Source: Hirundichthys speculiger (Eukaryota; Chordata; Actinopteri; Beloniformes; Exocoetidae). From it: a stretch of DNA of 64,000 nucleotides. The notes under the pieces were generated by a model. That model made no database searches. It was given only the letters and a program-made list of their open reading frames with translations, and was not told the origin of the DNA. The position numbers were made by a program, and so were the translations under genes. The stretch spans positions 1,922,001 through 1,986,000 of the forward strand of contig JAGFBZ010000900.1 of the NCBI GenBank assembly GCA_018398805.1, written 5' to 3'. How positions within the stretch are numbered: the stretch's first letter is position 1; every line of letters begins with the position of its first letter. Shown one piece after another: positions 55,133-64,000 of this stretch.

Positions 55133-56702
55133 CAGTCATGGCCAAAAGTTTTGAGAATGACACAAATATTACATTTTCTCAAAGTCTGCTGCTTCAGAGT
55201 TTTCTTTATGCTTTTATTAGGTGTTTCTATGTTATAATGAAATACAATTAAAAGCATATCATCAGTTTTAAAAGCTTTTATTGAGAATTACACATGATTC
55301 ATGCAATAAGTCAATATTTGCAGTGCTGACCCTTCTTTTTCAAGACCTCTGCAATTCTCCCTGGCATGCTCTTAATCAACTTCTGGACCAAATCCTGACT
55401 GATGCCAGTCTATTCTTGCATAATCAATGCTTGGAGTTTGTCAGAATTTGTGGGTTGTTGATTGTCCACCCGCCTCTTGAGGATGGACCACAAGTTCTCA
55501 ATGGGATTAAGATCAGGGGAGTTTCCTGGCCAAGGGCCCAAAATGTTAATGTTTTGTTCCCTGAGCCATTTCGTTATGACTTTTGCTTTATGGCAAGGTG
55601 CTCCATCATGCTGGAAAAGGCATCTTCATCACCAAACTGCCCTTGGATGGTTGGGAGAAGTTGCTTCCAGAGGACGTTCTGGTACCATTCTTCATTCATG
55701 GCTGTGCTTTTAGGCAAGATTGTGAGAGATCCCACTCCCTTGACCGAAAAGCAACCCCACACATGAATGGTCTCTGGATGCTTCACTGTTGGGATGAGAC
55801 AAGACTGATGGTAGCGCTCACCTTGTCTCCTCCCAACAAGCCTTTTTCTGCCCCAAACAATCGGAAAGGGGATTCATCAGAGAACATGACTTTACCCCGG
55901 TCCTCAGCAGTCCAGTCTCTGTACTTTCTGCAGAATACCAGTCTGTCCCTAATGTTTTTATTGGAGAGAAGTGGCTTCTTTGCTGCCCTCCTTGACACCA
56001 GGCCTTCCTCCAAAAGTCTTCGTCTCACTTTGCGTGTAAATGCCCTCAGACCTGCCTGCTGCCATTCCTGAGCAAGTTCTGCACTGGTGGAGGCCAGATC
56101 TCGTAGCTGAAACACCTTCAGGGGACGGTCCTGGCACTTGCTGGACTTTCTTGGTTGTCCTGGAGCCTGTTTGGCAACAATTGAACCTCTCTCCTTGAAG
56201 TTCTTGATAATTTGATAGACGGTTGACTGAGGTGCAATCATGCTCGCTGCTATAAACTTGTCTGTTTGGCCCTTTTTGTGCAGTGCAATGCAATGGTGGC
56301 TGCACGTGTTTCCTTGCAGGTAACCATGGCTAAAAGATGTGGAACAATGGTGTCATGCACCATCTTCCTTTTAAAGTGTCCAGCCACTCAATCATGACAG
56401 ACTGATCTCCAGCTTTGTCTGCATCATCACCCTCACCTGTGTTAATGTGTGTGACACCTGTGTGTCATTGTATTCATGTTAGCTGGTCCTTTTGGTGGCA
56501 GGGCGGAAATACAGTGGAAATGTGTTTGTGGTGATAAAGTTTATTTTCAAGGCAAAGATGGACTTTGCAATTAATTGCAGTTGAGCTGATCACTCCTCAT
56601 AATATTCTGGAGTATATGTAAATTGCCATTATAGAGACTGAAAGAGCAGACTTTGTGAAAATGTAATATTTGTGTCATTCTCAAAACTTTTGGCCTTGAC
56701 TG
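55133..56702 (-). mobile_element. Tc1/mariner element, DD35E type, full length
   Basis: Both ends complete: cagtcatggccaaaagtttt on the left and, inverted, cagtcaaggccaaaagtttt on the right, each beside TA (55131-55132, 56703-56704). Inverted similarity covers about 45 bases, including gagaatgacacaaatatt. Length 1,570 bp. The transposase on the minus strand is nearly complete. The DD35E spacing fits the family described as Traveler, by inference. Confidence 0.94.
55311..56327 (-). pseudogene. DD35E Tc1-like transposase, few lesions
   Basis: The start ATG at 56327-56325 gives MVTCKETRAATIALHCT. A lost A in a run near 56270 shifts the frame; the next frame reads MIAPQSTVYQIIKNFKERGS (HTH), GQPRKSSKCQDRPL, RRRLLEEGLVSRRA and VMFSDESPFRLF (first Asp). 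A further break lies near 55790. Then HPETIHVWGCFS and TIQGQFGDED, another one-base loss at about 55615, then FQHDGAPCHKAK (second Asp) and GNSPDLNPIENLW (Glu). I count 35 residues between second Asp and Glu. It ends KKKGQHCKY at 55311. The total span of about 338 codons equals the usual length, so it was lost only through small indels. Confidence 0.9.
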
Positions 56703-56704
56703 TA

Positions 56705-56796
56705 TATACAGTATAGTAACAAAGTAGATGTACTTTGTTACATTTAAGTCATTTTTTTGAGGATTTGTAATTTACTTGAGTTTTTTTTTTTTTATC
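56705..56796. other. Spacer before solo LTR
   Basis: AT-rich spacer with a 13-base T run. Confidence 0.5.
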
Positions 56797-57965
56797 TGTC
56801 ACGGTCTGGGGCAGCCATGGCAGCCATTTTGGGTTTTTTCTCTTTTGTTCTGTGTAAAGTTGGCATCAACCCCTGTCTCTAGTGTTTCCTGTTTTACTTT
56901 GAAAGTCTGTCTTGTCTTCGTTGCATTCAGCTTTTTCTTCCTTCCCCCTTGTTAGCCTGATTGTCTGCACCTGCCTCTCGTTTGTCCGTCTGTGTATTTA
57001 AGTCCTGTCACTCCTGTTCTGTTTGCGGGTCTGTCTTCTCCTGCCCCGTGAGCAGTGGTGTACATGAATGCGTTCATTGAACTAGTTTGTATTTTGTGCA
57101 AACGTGAACTGAATGTGCTTGACAAGCGTCGGGTGTGAACGAGTTCATTTGGGCAGTTGTGAATGATGCTCTTTCAAAGTTCATGCACGGTCAGAACCGT
57201 GCCAGGTTTCTAGTGAGCCACATTTAAAATACACCAGAAACGAACCTAATATGTATCTGCGGAAAGCAATCAAACATGCCATCATGGGCTGTTGCTTCTG
57301 TCACACTAACAATTGTGTCATTAAATATTTAAAACAAGTATGGAAGAAGATGAGAGCTGCAGTCCCCTGGAGCCGGAGGAGATTGAAATATTGAAATGGG
57401 GGAAAAAACATTTTTACCTTTTAAGGACCTGTTTTTGTCTTATAATAAAGACCATTTGGCAGCAAGTTTTTCCTCATATTTTTAATCTACCGTAGAGAGA
57501 AGCTGAAAGGGAAATGACAGTTTTACATGGGCTGTCACTTCATTGCTAATGTGAACCCTGATTGGATAAAGATTCAGAATTGGACCAATAGTTTTCAACA
57601 GCTAAAATGGATGAAATATTTGTTGTTTGTGGTGGGGTAGTATATGGGCAGTGGTAATCATTTTGATTGCTTTCAGCAACATTAAAAAAAGAACTAAAAA
57701 TGAACTATTTAGTTCATTTTTTAAATGGTGAACTGAACTAGTTCATTTTAATTTCTATGAACTTAACTAGTTCGTGAAGAAAGTGAAACTTGCCCAACAC
57801 TGTCTGTGAGCATCTTCTCGTGCCCCGTGATGTTTTTTTCTGCCCGAATTACTGTTTTTGGTTTTTTTTGTGAAAATTTGGTTTGGACTTTGTTTTTTTG
57901 AAAATAAATATCCCTTTTTGCACTCCTGTGCTTGGGTCCTCCATTTTTGCCTCACAAATCTGACA
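56797..57965 (+). mobile_element. Solo LTR (Ty3/gypsy-like) with nested insertion
   Basis: Starts tgtcacggtctggggcagcc and ends ctcacaaatctgaca (TG...CA). Flanks are ttatc and taatc, 4 of 5 identical, as expected for a gypsy-type duplication. It has a tatttaa box at 56995 and aataaa near 57904. The LTR proper is about 415 bp once the 750-bp insertion at 57053-57802 is subtracted. No internal retroelement genes are present, which suggests LTR-LTR recombination. Orientation is inferred from aataaa. Confidence 0.72.
57053..57802. mobile_element. hAT-like MITE inside the LTR
   Basis: Starts cagtggtgtacatgaatgcg and ends gaaacttgcccaacactg (inverse cagtgttgggcaagtttc). Flanks cccgtgag (57045-57052) and tctgtgag (57803-57810) agree at 6 of 8. 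The subterminal DNA is rich in gaactagttca-type words on both sides (57078, 57735, 57765). The interior has a short acidic frame (EEDESCSPLEPEEIEILKWG) of unknown relation. Confidence 0.75.
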
Positions 57966-58059
57966 TAATCAAGACTTTTACTTTAACTTCATTACCTTTT
58001 TAAAAAGAAAAATATATACTTTTACTTCGTTACTTTGACATTTGCCACCTCGTTACTTG

Positions 58060-58385
58060 TTACAAAATAAAATAATCAAAGAGATCTCTGGAATTTGCAG
58101 GTCTGAGAGGACAAGGGGAACAACGTACCGTACTCTCGTGAAGATTAAATTGAAGGGTGAGATGCGCGGGGCGGCAGAGATCTGTAGCACTGTAGACATG
58201 GCAGCCGCAGAACATGTTGACAACAAGGAGACAGAAGACGGTACAGCTTCGGCAGAAGGTCACCCGTGATCATACCTGACACCAATGTTCAGCTACTTCA
58301 AGATGGGGGTAAATCCCAAAACCTACTAAATGAAGTGCATGTTCTGCCTTTCAAAGTGACACAAGATAAAGGCTTTTAACAACTC
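58060..58385 (+). pseudogene. hAT transposase N-terminal fragment
   Basis: The frame from the ATG at 58198 reads MAAAEHVDNKETEDGTASAE, then GHP, a stop, SYLTPMFSYFKMGVN and, after another stop, MKCMFCLS. This recalls the start of hAT proteins of the type HPWPYL..MF.F...(M)QCLLCLP, the first half of a BED finger (CMFC). The Trp of HPW is a TGA. The rest of the transposase is missing; an RTE fragment follows directly. Confidence 0.6.
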
Positions 58386-58690
58386 TCCATTAAGTCTCTT
58401 GGGGTCAAGCTCATGAGTGAGGAGAAAATGGAGTAGGATTTGGGAAGTGGATCGGTGCAGCGTCTGCGGTAATGTGGACTTTGGACCAGTCTGTTGTGGT
58501 GAAGAAAGAGTTGAGCCAAAAGACAAGGCTCTCTACTTACTGGTTGATCTTTGTTCTTACCCTCACCTAGAGTCACGAACTGTGGGTAGTGACCAAAAGA
58601 ATGAGATCGTGGATACAAATGGCTGAAATGAGTTTTCTCTGCAGGGTGGCTGGACTCCGAGAGACTCAGTTTAAGACCATTTAAATAGCA
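58386..58690 (+). pseudogene. Rex3/RTE-like RT C-terminal fragment
   Basis: The DNA reads gggtcaagctcatgagtgag, ggatcggtgcagcgtctgcg, tctttgttcttaccctcacc and aaaagaatgagatcgtggat, aligning with the RTE/Rex3 block coding for (M)REID.RIGAAS.VM..L..S...ELS.KAKL.(I)Y.(S)..(V)PTLTYG.E.WV.T...(R)I.AAEM.FLR. All frames are interrupted, so only nucleotide-level similarity remains. Confidence 0.7.
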
Positions 58691-59155
58691 GCGAAAAAAA
58701 AACTAACTAAATGACATGTACGTATGTAGTTGACATTAAAGTTTGTTAAAGGCAGTCAACAATTCCAATTTTTGAGCATGACTGTGTTGCAATTGTTTTT
58801 GAATGTATTCTCAATGTTTCTAGATTACATATTTTGTTTGTATCTCAGAGATACTCATGAACTTAATCATATTTTTCAAACTTCTAGAATCAGAGCTTTC
58901 CCCTTTAAGAAGGCGGTTTTCCATGTCTTCTTTGAAAAAAAAAAACAGAATTAATGATTGTATTATATTTATTTTAAATATATTTATTTAGCAGAGTCCT
59001 AAATGTTAAAGTGACAGATATACTGATGTACAATTATATATAATGGTTTCCTCAGATTTTCAAGGTATTTTGCTTCTTTGGACATTATATGGGACAGTAT
59101 CTATTGTAAAAATTAAAGTTAAGAAAGCATTTTCCTGTCCCCAATGCTGTGATAC
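58691..59155. other. Intergenic, no gene recognised
   Basis: AT-rich. Open frame 58730-58954 is unremarkable. Confidence 0.45.
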
Positions 59156-59159
59156 ACAT

Positions 59160-59475
59160 ATATATCCACCCATTCATTCATCCATCCATCAACTCTCATT
59201 TATCCAAATTTGGTTCACAGGGGTGGCAACTGGCACAGGGGAAGCTCAGACCTCCTTCTCCACAGCCACCTCCTCTGTCTCCTCCGGGGGAACACTGAGG
59301 AGTTCCCAGGCCGACTGAAAGATAAACCTCTTCAAAGGGTCCTGGGTCTGCCCCAGGACCTCCTCCCAGTCGGACATGCCCCTTGAACACCACTCGAGGG
59401 AGGTGTCCAAGAGGTATCCTCACCAGGTACCTGAACCACCTTAACTGGCTCCTCTCCATTTGTGAGGAGCAGCAA
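59160..59475 (-). pseudogene. Rex3/RTE-like LINE 3' end
   Basis: Antisense. The frame 59459-59196 reads RSQLRWFRYLVRIPLGHLPR, then VF and later GGGPGADPG, matching the Rex3/RTE C-terminus (R.QLRW.GH..RMP...LPR.VF). Then comes the 3' tail (ggatggatgaatgaatggg) at 59165-59190. This is the best-preserved Rex3-like end here, and it is opposite in orientation to the RT fragment at 58386-58690. Confidence 0.75.
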
Positions 59476-59625
59476 TTTTAAAACATCCTCAAGAAAAATA
59501 AAAAATTATCTACATTTCTTCATCCATGTATATAATTTTTATTTTTTTAATTTAATAATAGAAATTAGATAGAAATAGAAAGCAGAGGATGCAGTTACTT
59601 CTGTTATTTAAGCTTCTTCAACTAG
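59476..59625. other. Spacer, no gene recognised
   Basis: AT-rich, nothing assignable. Confidence 0.4.
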
Positions 59626-59850
59626 TCAAGATGGATGGTCGTACAGTAGCTGTGGACAGAAAAGATCTGCCTGTGATGAAACGTATCTAAAACAACCTCT
59701 GGCTGAAGACACTGTTGTTGAATCATTGTGTTGAGGATTGTCCAATATTGACTTGATTTTATAAAGTATCTTTCTTTGTACAATCACCTCTAGAGGCTCC
59801 AGAACAGTCTCCAAAACAAAGCCAGCCTTATTTATCGGTTTGTTCAGATG
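59626..59850 (-). pseudogene. LINE RT C-terminal fragment
   Basis: Antisense frame NKAGFVLETVLEPLEVIVQR, then KILYKIKSILDNPQH. Same block as at 767-1010. It follows, in element order, the linker piece at 59928-60182, with a poly-T tract (59859-59906) between, so both may come from one element with its RT core deleted. Confidence 0.6.
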
Positions 59851-59858
59851 TGTGTGTT

Positions 59859-59906
59859 TTTTTTTTTTTTTTTTTTTTTTTGTTTTGTTTTGTTTTGTTT
59901 TTTTTT
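59859..59906. repeat. T-rich homopolymer tract
   Basis: About 22 T, then four TTTTG units, then T10. Confidence 0.95.
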
Positions 59907-59927
59907 AAGCTACTGACTCTGATGCTG

Positions 59928-60600
59928 TTACCCAAAATAATTACTGCAGATTACAGGATCCAGCATTTCCATGACTGAGGTGAAAGATAAGATGTCTGAA
60001 ATGCGACAGGGAGACTGTGGGTCAAGGAAGGGTGGGGGGTCTGGTTGACTGGGGGCAGGAGATGAGGGTTCTGATCTTGTTTCTGAATTGAACCTATTGA
60101 AGAATGTGTTCAGTTCATTGGCTTTGTTCAGACTTCCATCGAACTGATCCTCATTCTGCGTGAAGCCTGTTATCTTTTTCATTCCTGTTAAAATATCTCT
60201 TAAGTTTTTATTCTGCTGACTAAAAGTTATTTTTTTTACTTATTTCAGTAATTCCCTGTCTGTTTTTTTTTTTTTTTTTACTTATCTCAGTAATTCCCTG
60301 TCTGTTTTTTTTTAACTTCTTACAAGTCACTGGTGACCCAGGCTCTGTTACGGGGGGAGGAGCATAAACTGTAGATAGAGAGGGAACCTCCTGCTTCAGC
60401 TGTACTGAAGCACGACTCAGCTGAAAGATCCAGGAGCCACACAGAATAGTTTGAAGACTTTTCCAGACATTGGAATTGGGAATACGCTCCTGCAGCCACT
60501 TCTCGGGAAAATACATTATACTGTGTTGCTGAAATTCCAGATGTGTCCTCATCAGTGCACCAAGCCTGTGCATTTAATTTGGGAGAAATCTCAAGTTACC
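59928..60600 (-). pseudogene. LINE endonuclease and linker fragment
   Basis: Antisense. 60573-60400 reads LRTHLEFQQHSIMYFPEKWL then QERIPN (cf. endonuclease block (S)VMCFTETWLQ..IPD). 60182-59928 reads MKKITGFTQNEDQFDGSLNK, ANELNTFFNRFN, then a Pro-rich stretch, the linker before RT in a fish LINE family. The endonuclease body between them is replaced by the duplicated segment at 60233-60312. Dead, internally deleted. Confidence 0.65.
60233..60312. repeat. About 45-bp tandem duplication with T-tract
   Basis: tttacttat(t/c)tcagtaattccctgtctg(t)n occurs twice, separated by a T run of varying length. In antisense it gives two copies of NRQGITEISKKK. Confidence 0.92.
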
Positions 60601-61399
60601 CATTAAGATCAATGAAGGAGATGTTGTAAACCTCCTCTTTCTCTCTTTGCTCTGCTGTGCATCAACAACATCTCTTCTTCAACTCATTGGGGATTTGGGG
60701 TCTCTCTAGGATATAAAATGGGCTCTTAAACTGGTAATTTAGAGGCAGTTTGTATTGTTGTAGATGCAATACATCTTTTTACTAGGGCTATTCATCATAG
60801 CAGGTGATAAAAAAGGTCCAAGTAACAAAAAAAAAATCTCGAGCAGCACAGCATCCAAACCAGAATTATAATGATTATAAATTAGTGTATTCAATAAAGA
60901 AGACTATGTAGGAAAAAAAAAACTAAAAAAAGACCAGAACTACTACAAAAAGCAGCTACTATGAACGACACACTGGACTTCTCTGAAGTTAACTTCCATT
61001 ACCTCGTTAATGTTGTTAGTAAGCATTTGTTTACGTGGAGGAAAGTGTTTCACTGGAAGGATCTTAGAGGATCAAGTGTTCATGGAATTTTGTTGAAATG
61101 TTGACAATTTTCCAACAAATTGCTAAGACGAAGGGCTTCCAAGGCCTTAACCAGATATAATGATCTGTGAGAAACTGCTGTCAGTTGGTAGACTGACTTG
61201 ACAGTAATTTCAGCTGAAAACCTGCTTTTAAAACCACATTTCCTTGTGGCTTTCTTTATTCTCTGTTGTGAGCATTGAATTATTAACAACTTCATTGACA
61301 TGTTGACAGCAACATTCTCTCCATAGTATGTCTGAAAGAAAATGAGCATAAAATATCTCCAAAAGACCACAGTCAACCTTAATCATAATAAACCGTTTA
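60601..61399. other. Intergenic, no gene recognised
   Basis: Open frame 61376-61080 (minus) has no motif I know. Confidence 0.45.
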
Positions 61400-61608
61400 A
61401 GGCAAGGCAAGTTTATTTGTATAGCACATTTTGTGTACAAGACAATTCAAGGTGCTTTACATGAAACATTTGAAGCATTACAGAGCATTAAAAAGTACAT
61501 TATGACAGGAGGAAATAAAAAGAAGATAGAATAATAAAATGCAAAAAGTTAATCAACAGTTGTTTTTGATTTAAAAAAAAAATAAAAATGTAGATAAAAT
61601 GCAAGAAA
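61400..61608 (-). mobile_element. L2-group LINE 3' UTR (left part of interrupted copy)
   Basis: Plus strand aggcaaggcaagtttatttg, tatagcacattttgtgtac, aattcaaggtgctttac: the complement of the classic L2-type 3' end. It continues with ataaaatgcaa...aagttaa, then another LINE begins. The coding C-terminus of what seems to be the same element resumes at 62635. Confidence 0.78.
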
Positions 61609-62582
61609 TAAAAGTTAATTGTGTTGATAAAATCTGGCAAACCACTTCTACAGGCTCCCCTCAGGGTTGTGTTTTATCCCCACTGTTATTTATTCTGTAC
61701 ACAAACTCCTGCACAAGCACTTTCTCCAACAGGCACTTTATTAAATATGCAGATGATACTGCATTAGTGAGCCTCCTGCATGATGGAGAAGAGGAGCATG
61801 GGCCAGTCCTTGACCATTTTCTTAAATGGTGTGAGAGGGCTAACCTTGTCCTCAACACCCTAAAGACAAAGGAAATGACCATCGACTTCAGGAAGCAAAA
61901 TTCATTTCGGCCCACTCTTATCAAAGGAGAGGTGATCCAGTCTGTGACCGAATACAAGTACCTTGGGGTTGTGCTGGATCACAAACTTAAATGGAACAAT
62001 TGGTCTGACTGCCTGTGCACTAAGGCCCAACAAAGACTGTACTTTTTAAAGAAACTGAAACTGTTGTCTTTTTAACGTTAATGGCAAAATGGTCCACATG
62101 TTTTATTGTGCTTTTATTGAAAGTGTTTTAACCTTCTGCATCATCTGCTGGTTTGGGAATGCCTCTGAGGCACAAAAGAGTTCTGTTAGGAGGACAGTAA
62201 CAACAGCCAGCAAACTGTTAGGAACCACCTTACCCAGCCTCGAAAGCATATACAAAGACAGAGTAACAAGCAAGGCAAAGGCCATTGTGGCTGATGAGAG
62301 GCACCCACTTACCTCCAGTTTTAAACTGTTGCCATCAGCTCGGCGTTATTGCCCCCCCTTGTTTACTAAAAACAGGGCAAACAAGTCTTTTATACCCCAA
62401 GCCATTAAACTTTTAAATATTTCTAGGAAATAGCACCCCAGCTGGCTGGGAATACCATGTATGAGTGGTAGCACCGTGTCTGTCTGTGTTTCGGTTCTGT
62501 GTCCTTGTTTTTTTATGTTATGGTTGTCAAATTGCCATGTGTACCTTTTGCTGCAAACAAATTTCCCCACGGGGACAATAAA
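61609..62582 (+). pseudogene. LINE RT fragment inserted into L2 copy
   Basis: Plus strand, 5'-truncated in the RT: TSTGSPQGCVLSPLLFILYT (motif B), FIKYADDTALVSLL (motif C, YADD intact), WCERANLVLNTLKTKEM and EYKYLGVVLDHKLKWN, to a stop after KKLKLLSF at 62074. After a frameshift it continues in 62089-62433 with FYCAFIESVLTFCIICWFGN, ESIYKDRVTSKAKAIVADE and RRYCPPLFTKNRANKSFIPQ. The 3' UTR ends aaatttccccacggggacaa taaa and a TATC repeat. One frameshift is the main lesion, so this is among the youngest LINE pieces here. Confidence 0.85.
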
Positions 62583-62634
62583 CATATATCTATCTATATA
62601 TATATCTATCTATCTATATATATATATCTATCAA
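62583..62634. repeat. (TATC)n/(TA)n LINE tail
   Basis: Tandem tatc and ta repeats form the 3' tail of the inserted LINE. Confidence 0.9.
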
Positions 62635-63050
62635 ATAGAAACATTTTTAACCTTGTTTTAAAATTGCTGAGAGTGTCAGCAGACCTGCAGGTTTCTGGGA
62701 GTTTGTTCCACATTTGAGGAGCATAAAAACTGAATGCTTTCTCCATGTTTCTGACTCTGGGAACAGAAAGTAGACTTGACCCTGATGACCTGAGGGATCT
62801 GGTGGGTTCATAACGAATCAGAAGATCCTGAATGTATTTTTGCCGTAAACCTTTCAGTGCTTTGTAAACTAACAGCAGGATTTTGAAGTCAGTTCTTTGA
62901 CAGACAGGAAGCCAGTGTAAAGATCTGAGGACTGGAGTTATATGATCCACTTTCTTAGTGTTAGTGAGGACTGGAGCAGCAGCAGCAGCAGGGAGACCTG
63001 TCAGGACAGCGTTAACGTAGTTCAAGTGCATATACTGTCTGGAAAAAATA
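62635..63050 (-). pseudogene. L2-group LINE C-terminus (right part of interrupted copy)
   Basis: Antisense: YVNAVLTGLPAAAAAPVLTN, TKKVDHITPVLRSLHWLPVC, FKILLLVYKALKGL, YEPTRSLRSSGSSLLSVPRV, AFSFYAPQMWNKLPETCRSA and SNFKTRLKMFLFD. A standard L2/CR1-type C-terminus in one open frame. The LQLIQNAAAR block between GLP and LTN is replaced by AAAAAP. The left end continues into the 3' UTR at 61400-61608 across the inserted LINE. Confidence 0.85.
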
Positions 63051-63079
63051 AATAAATAAAAAATATTCATGCCCATATT

Positions 63080-63400
63080 CGTAGATGGACTGCATGGTGG
63101 TTTGGTGATTAACACTATTACCTCACAGTAAGAAACGTTCCTGGTTCGAACCTCAGCAGGGGTCCTTTCTGTGTGGGGTTTTTATGTTCTGTACTTGCAT
63201 GGGTTTCCTCCGGGTACTCTGGCTTCCTCCAGGAGTCCAAACACATGTGGGTTAGGGTTAATTGGTGGTTGTAGATTGGAGTGATTGTGAGTGTGCATGA
63301 TTGTTTGTCTACATCTGGCCCTGCGATGGACTGGCGACCTGTCCAGGGTGTATCTTTACCTTTTGCCCAAAGAGAGCTGGGATGGATAAAAGATATGAGG
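63080..63400 (+). repeat. Interspersed fish repeat
   Basis: Blocks: tggtttggtgattaacacta, ttcctggttcgaacctcagc, ggtttcctccgggtactctgg, ggttagggttaattggtgg, ctgcgatggactggcgacct, gtccagggtgtatc, gagctgggatgg. Same family as 45970-46330 but better preserved. The ggttcgaacc word looks like a polymerase III B box, but a clear A box was not found. Confidence 0.75.
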
Positions 63401-64000
63401 AAACAAAGAAGATAATAGAGATGCAGAGGGAAGGCATTAGCCACACACCTGTGCACAACTGAATCAGAGGTTATGGGTCCTTGCAACTATAAACCCCCTA
63501 CAGCGTGACAAGTAGCCATGCTGGAGCTGTCCAATGTATTGTTTAACACTGCGTGAGAGCCTTAAAGTAACTGTCCAAGGTGCTGAAAGGTCACAGCGCC
63601 TTGTACATACAATATGCTGCTGTTCTTAAACAATGTTCATGACTCCTTACGTCTGAAAATATTCAAAAAGAAGATGGTCAGGACATTTATTCTCAACAGG
63701 TTTATAGATAGAAGAAAAAAAAATGGAGCTGAGTGAAAGTTGCCCTGTTCTTTATAGACTTCAAAATTTGATGTTAAAGAAATACATATGAATAATAAAA
63801 CTGGACTTAAATGCTCCCTGTGTTGTAAAAGTGTCACTTTTTGTAATAAAACTCAGACAGATGTCACAGAACTCTACAATTTCCCTCAGATCTTCTGAAC
63901 ATTTTTACTCTATTGACAAATGGCAGACAAATAAAGTGAGCAACTGGTGAAAGTGACAGGTGCAGTGCCTGTCACCATAAGAAAAAAAAAAAAAGAAATA
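63401..64000. other. Intergenic, no gene recognised
   Basis: No motif recognised. Ends in an A-rich tract. Confidence 0.45.

Noticed and set aside
55281..56071. Long plus-strand open frames of 161 and 162 codons
   Set aside because: They are exactly antisense to the DD35E transposase and have no domain of their own.
61080..61376. 98-codon minus-strand open frame
   Set aside because: No recognisable motif, no splice or repeat context; length is within chance for AT-rich DNA.
1..64000. CRISPR array, operon, prokaryotic terminator or origin
   Set aside because: The repeat content, SINEs and LINEs show a vertebrate genome; no spaced direct repeats were seen.

Overview
The window reads as vertebrate, most likely teleost fish, intergenic DNA. 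It is AT-rich by eye, full of simple repeats, and holds no intact host protein-coding gene that I can recognise. Everything that looks like protein is a piece of a transposable element. The mix is typical of ray-finned fish: several Tc1/mariner lineages, hAT elements with BED-type zinc fingers, L2-group and Rex3/RTE-like LINEs, tRNA-derived SINEs and at least one solo LTR. Family assignments rest on recognised protein and end motifs, not on a database search.

Layout. 0-7 kb: a LINE C-terminal scrap, then a long but decayed L2-group LINE (1906-5690, minus strand). 7-17 kb: a truncated Tc1-like element with DD36E spacing, a LINE endonuclease tail, a palindromic MITE, a 35-base C run and a Rex3-like 3' end, separated by long repeat-poor stretches. 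17-24.7 kb: a full-length DD34E Tc1-like element, a hAT element with a perfect 8-bp target duplication, an L2-group fragment, a full-length DD36E element and a MITE. 25-28 kb: a decayed L2-group RT. 28-34 kb: mostly non-repetitive sequence, some resembling conserved non-coding DNA. 34.7-37.4 kb: three or four hAT-type pieces. 39.8-44.7 kb: a possible LTR, two Tc1-like fragments and a MITE. 46-49.3 kb: an interspersed repeat, a Rex3/RTE-like piece, a Tc1 end, a SINE and a hAT transposase fragment. 53.3-58.7 kb: LINE pieces in opposite orientations, a full-length DD35E Tc1-like element, a solo LTR with a hAT MITE inside it, and hAT and RTE fragments. 59-63.4 kb: Rex3-like and other LINE fragments, including one LINE apparently inserted into an L2 copy.

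Nothing here works as an operon or pathway. The interactions are those of mobile DNA: autonomous copies now broken by stops and frameshifts, short non-autonomous derivatives with matching termini, and insertions nested in insertions. The most informative observations are two DD36E copies that share the same two premature stops, a DD35E element with complete ends, the hAT-in-LTR nest, LINE catalytic-site losses, and several repeat-free blocks dense in homeobox/POU/SOX-like sites that may be conserved regulatory elements. I found no clear candidate for a wholly new biological system.
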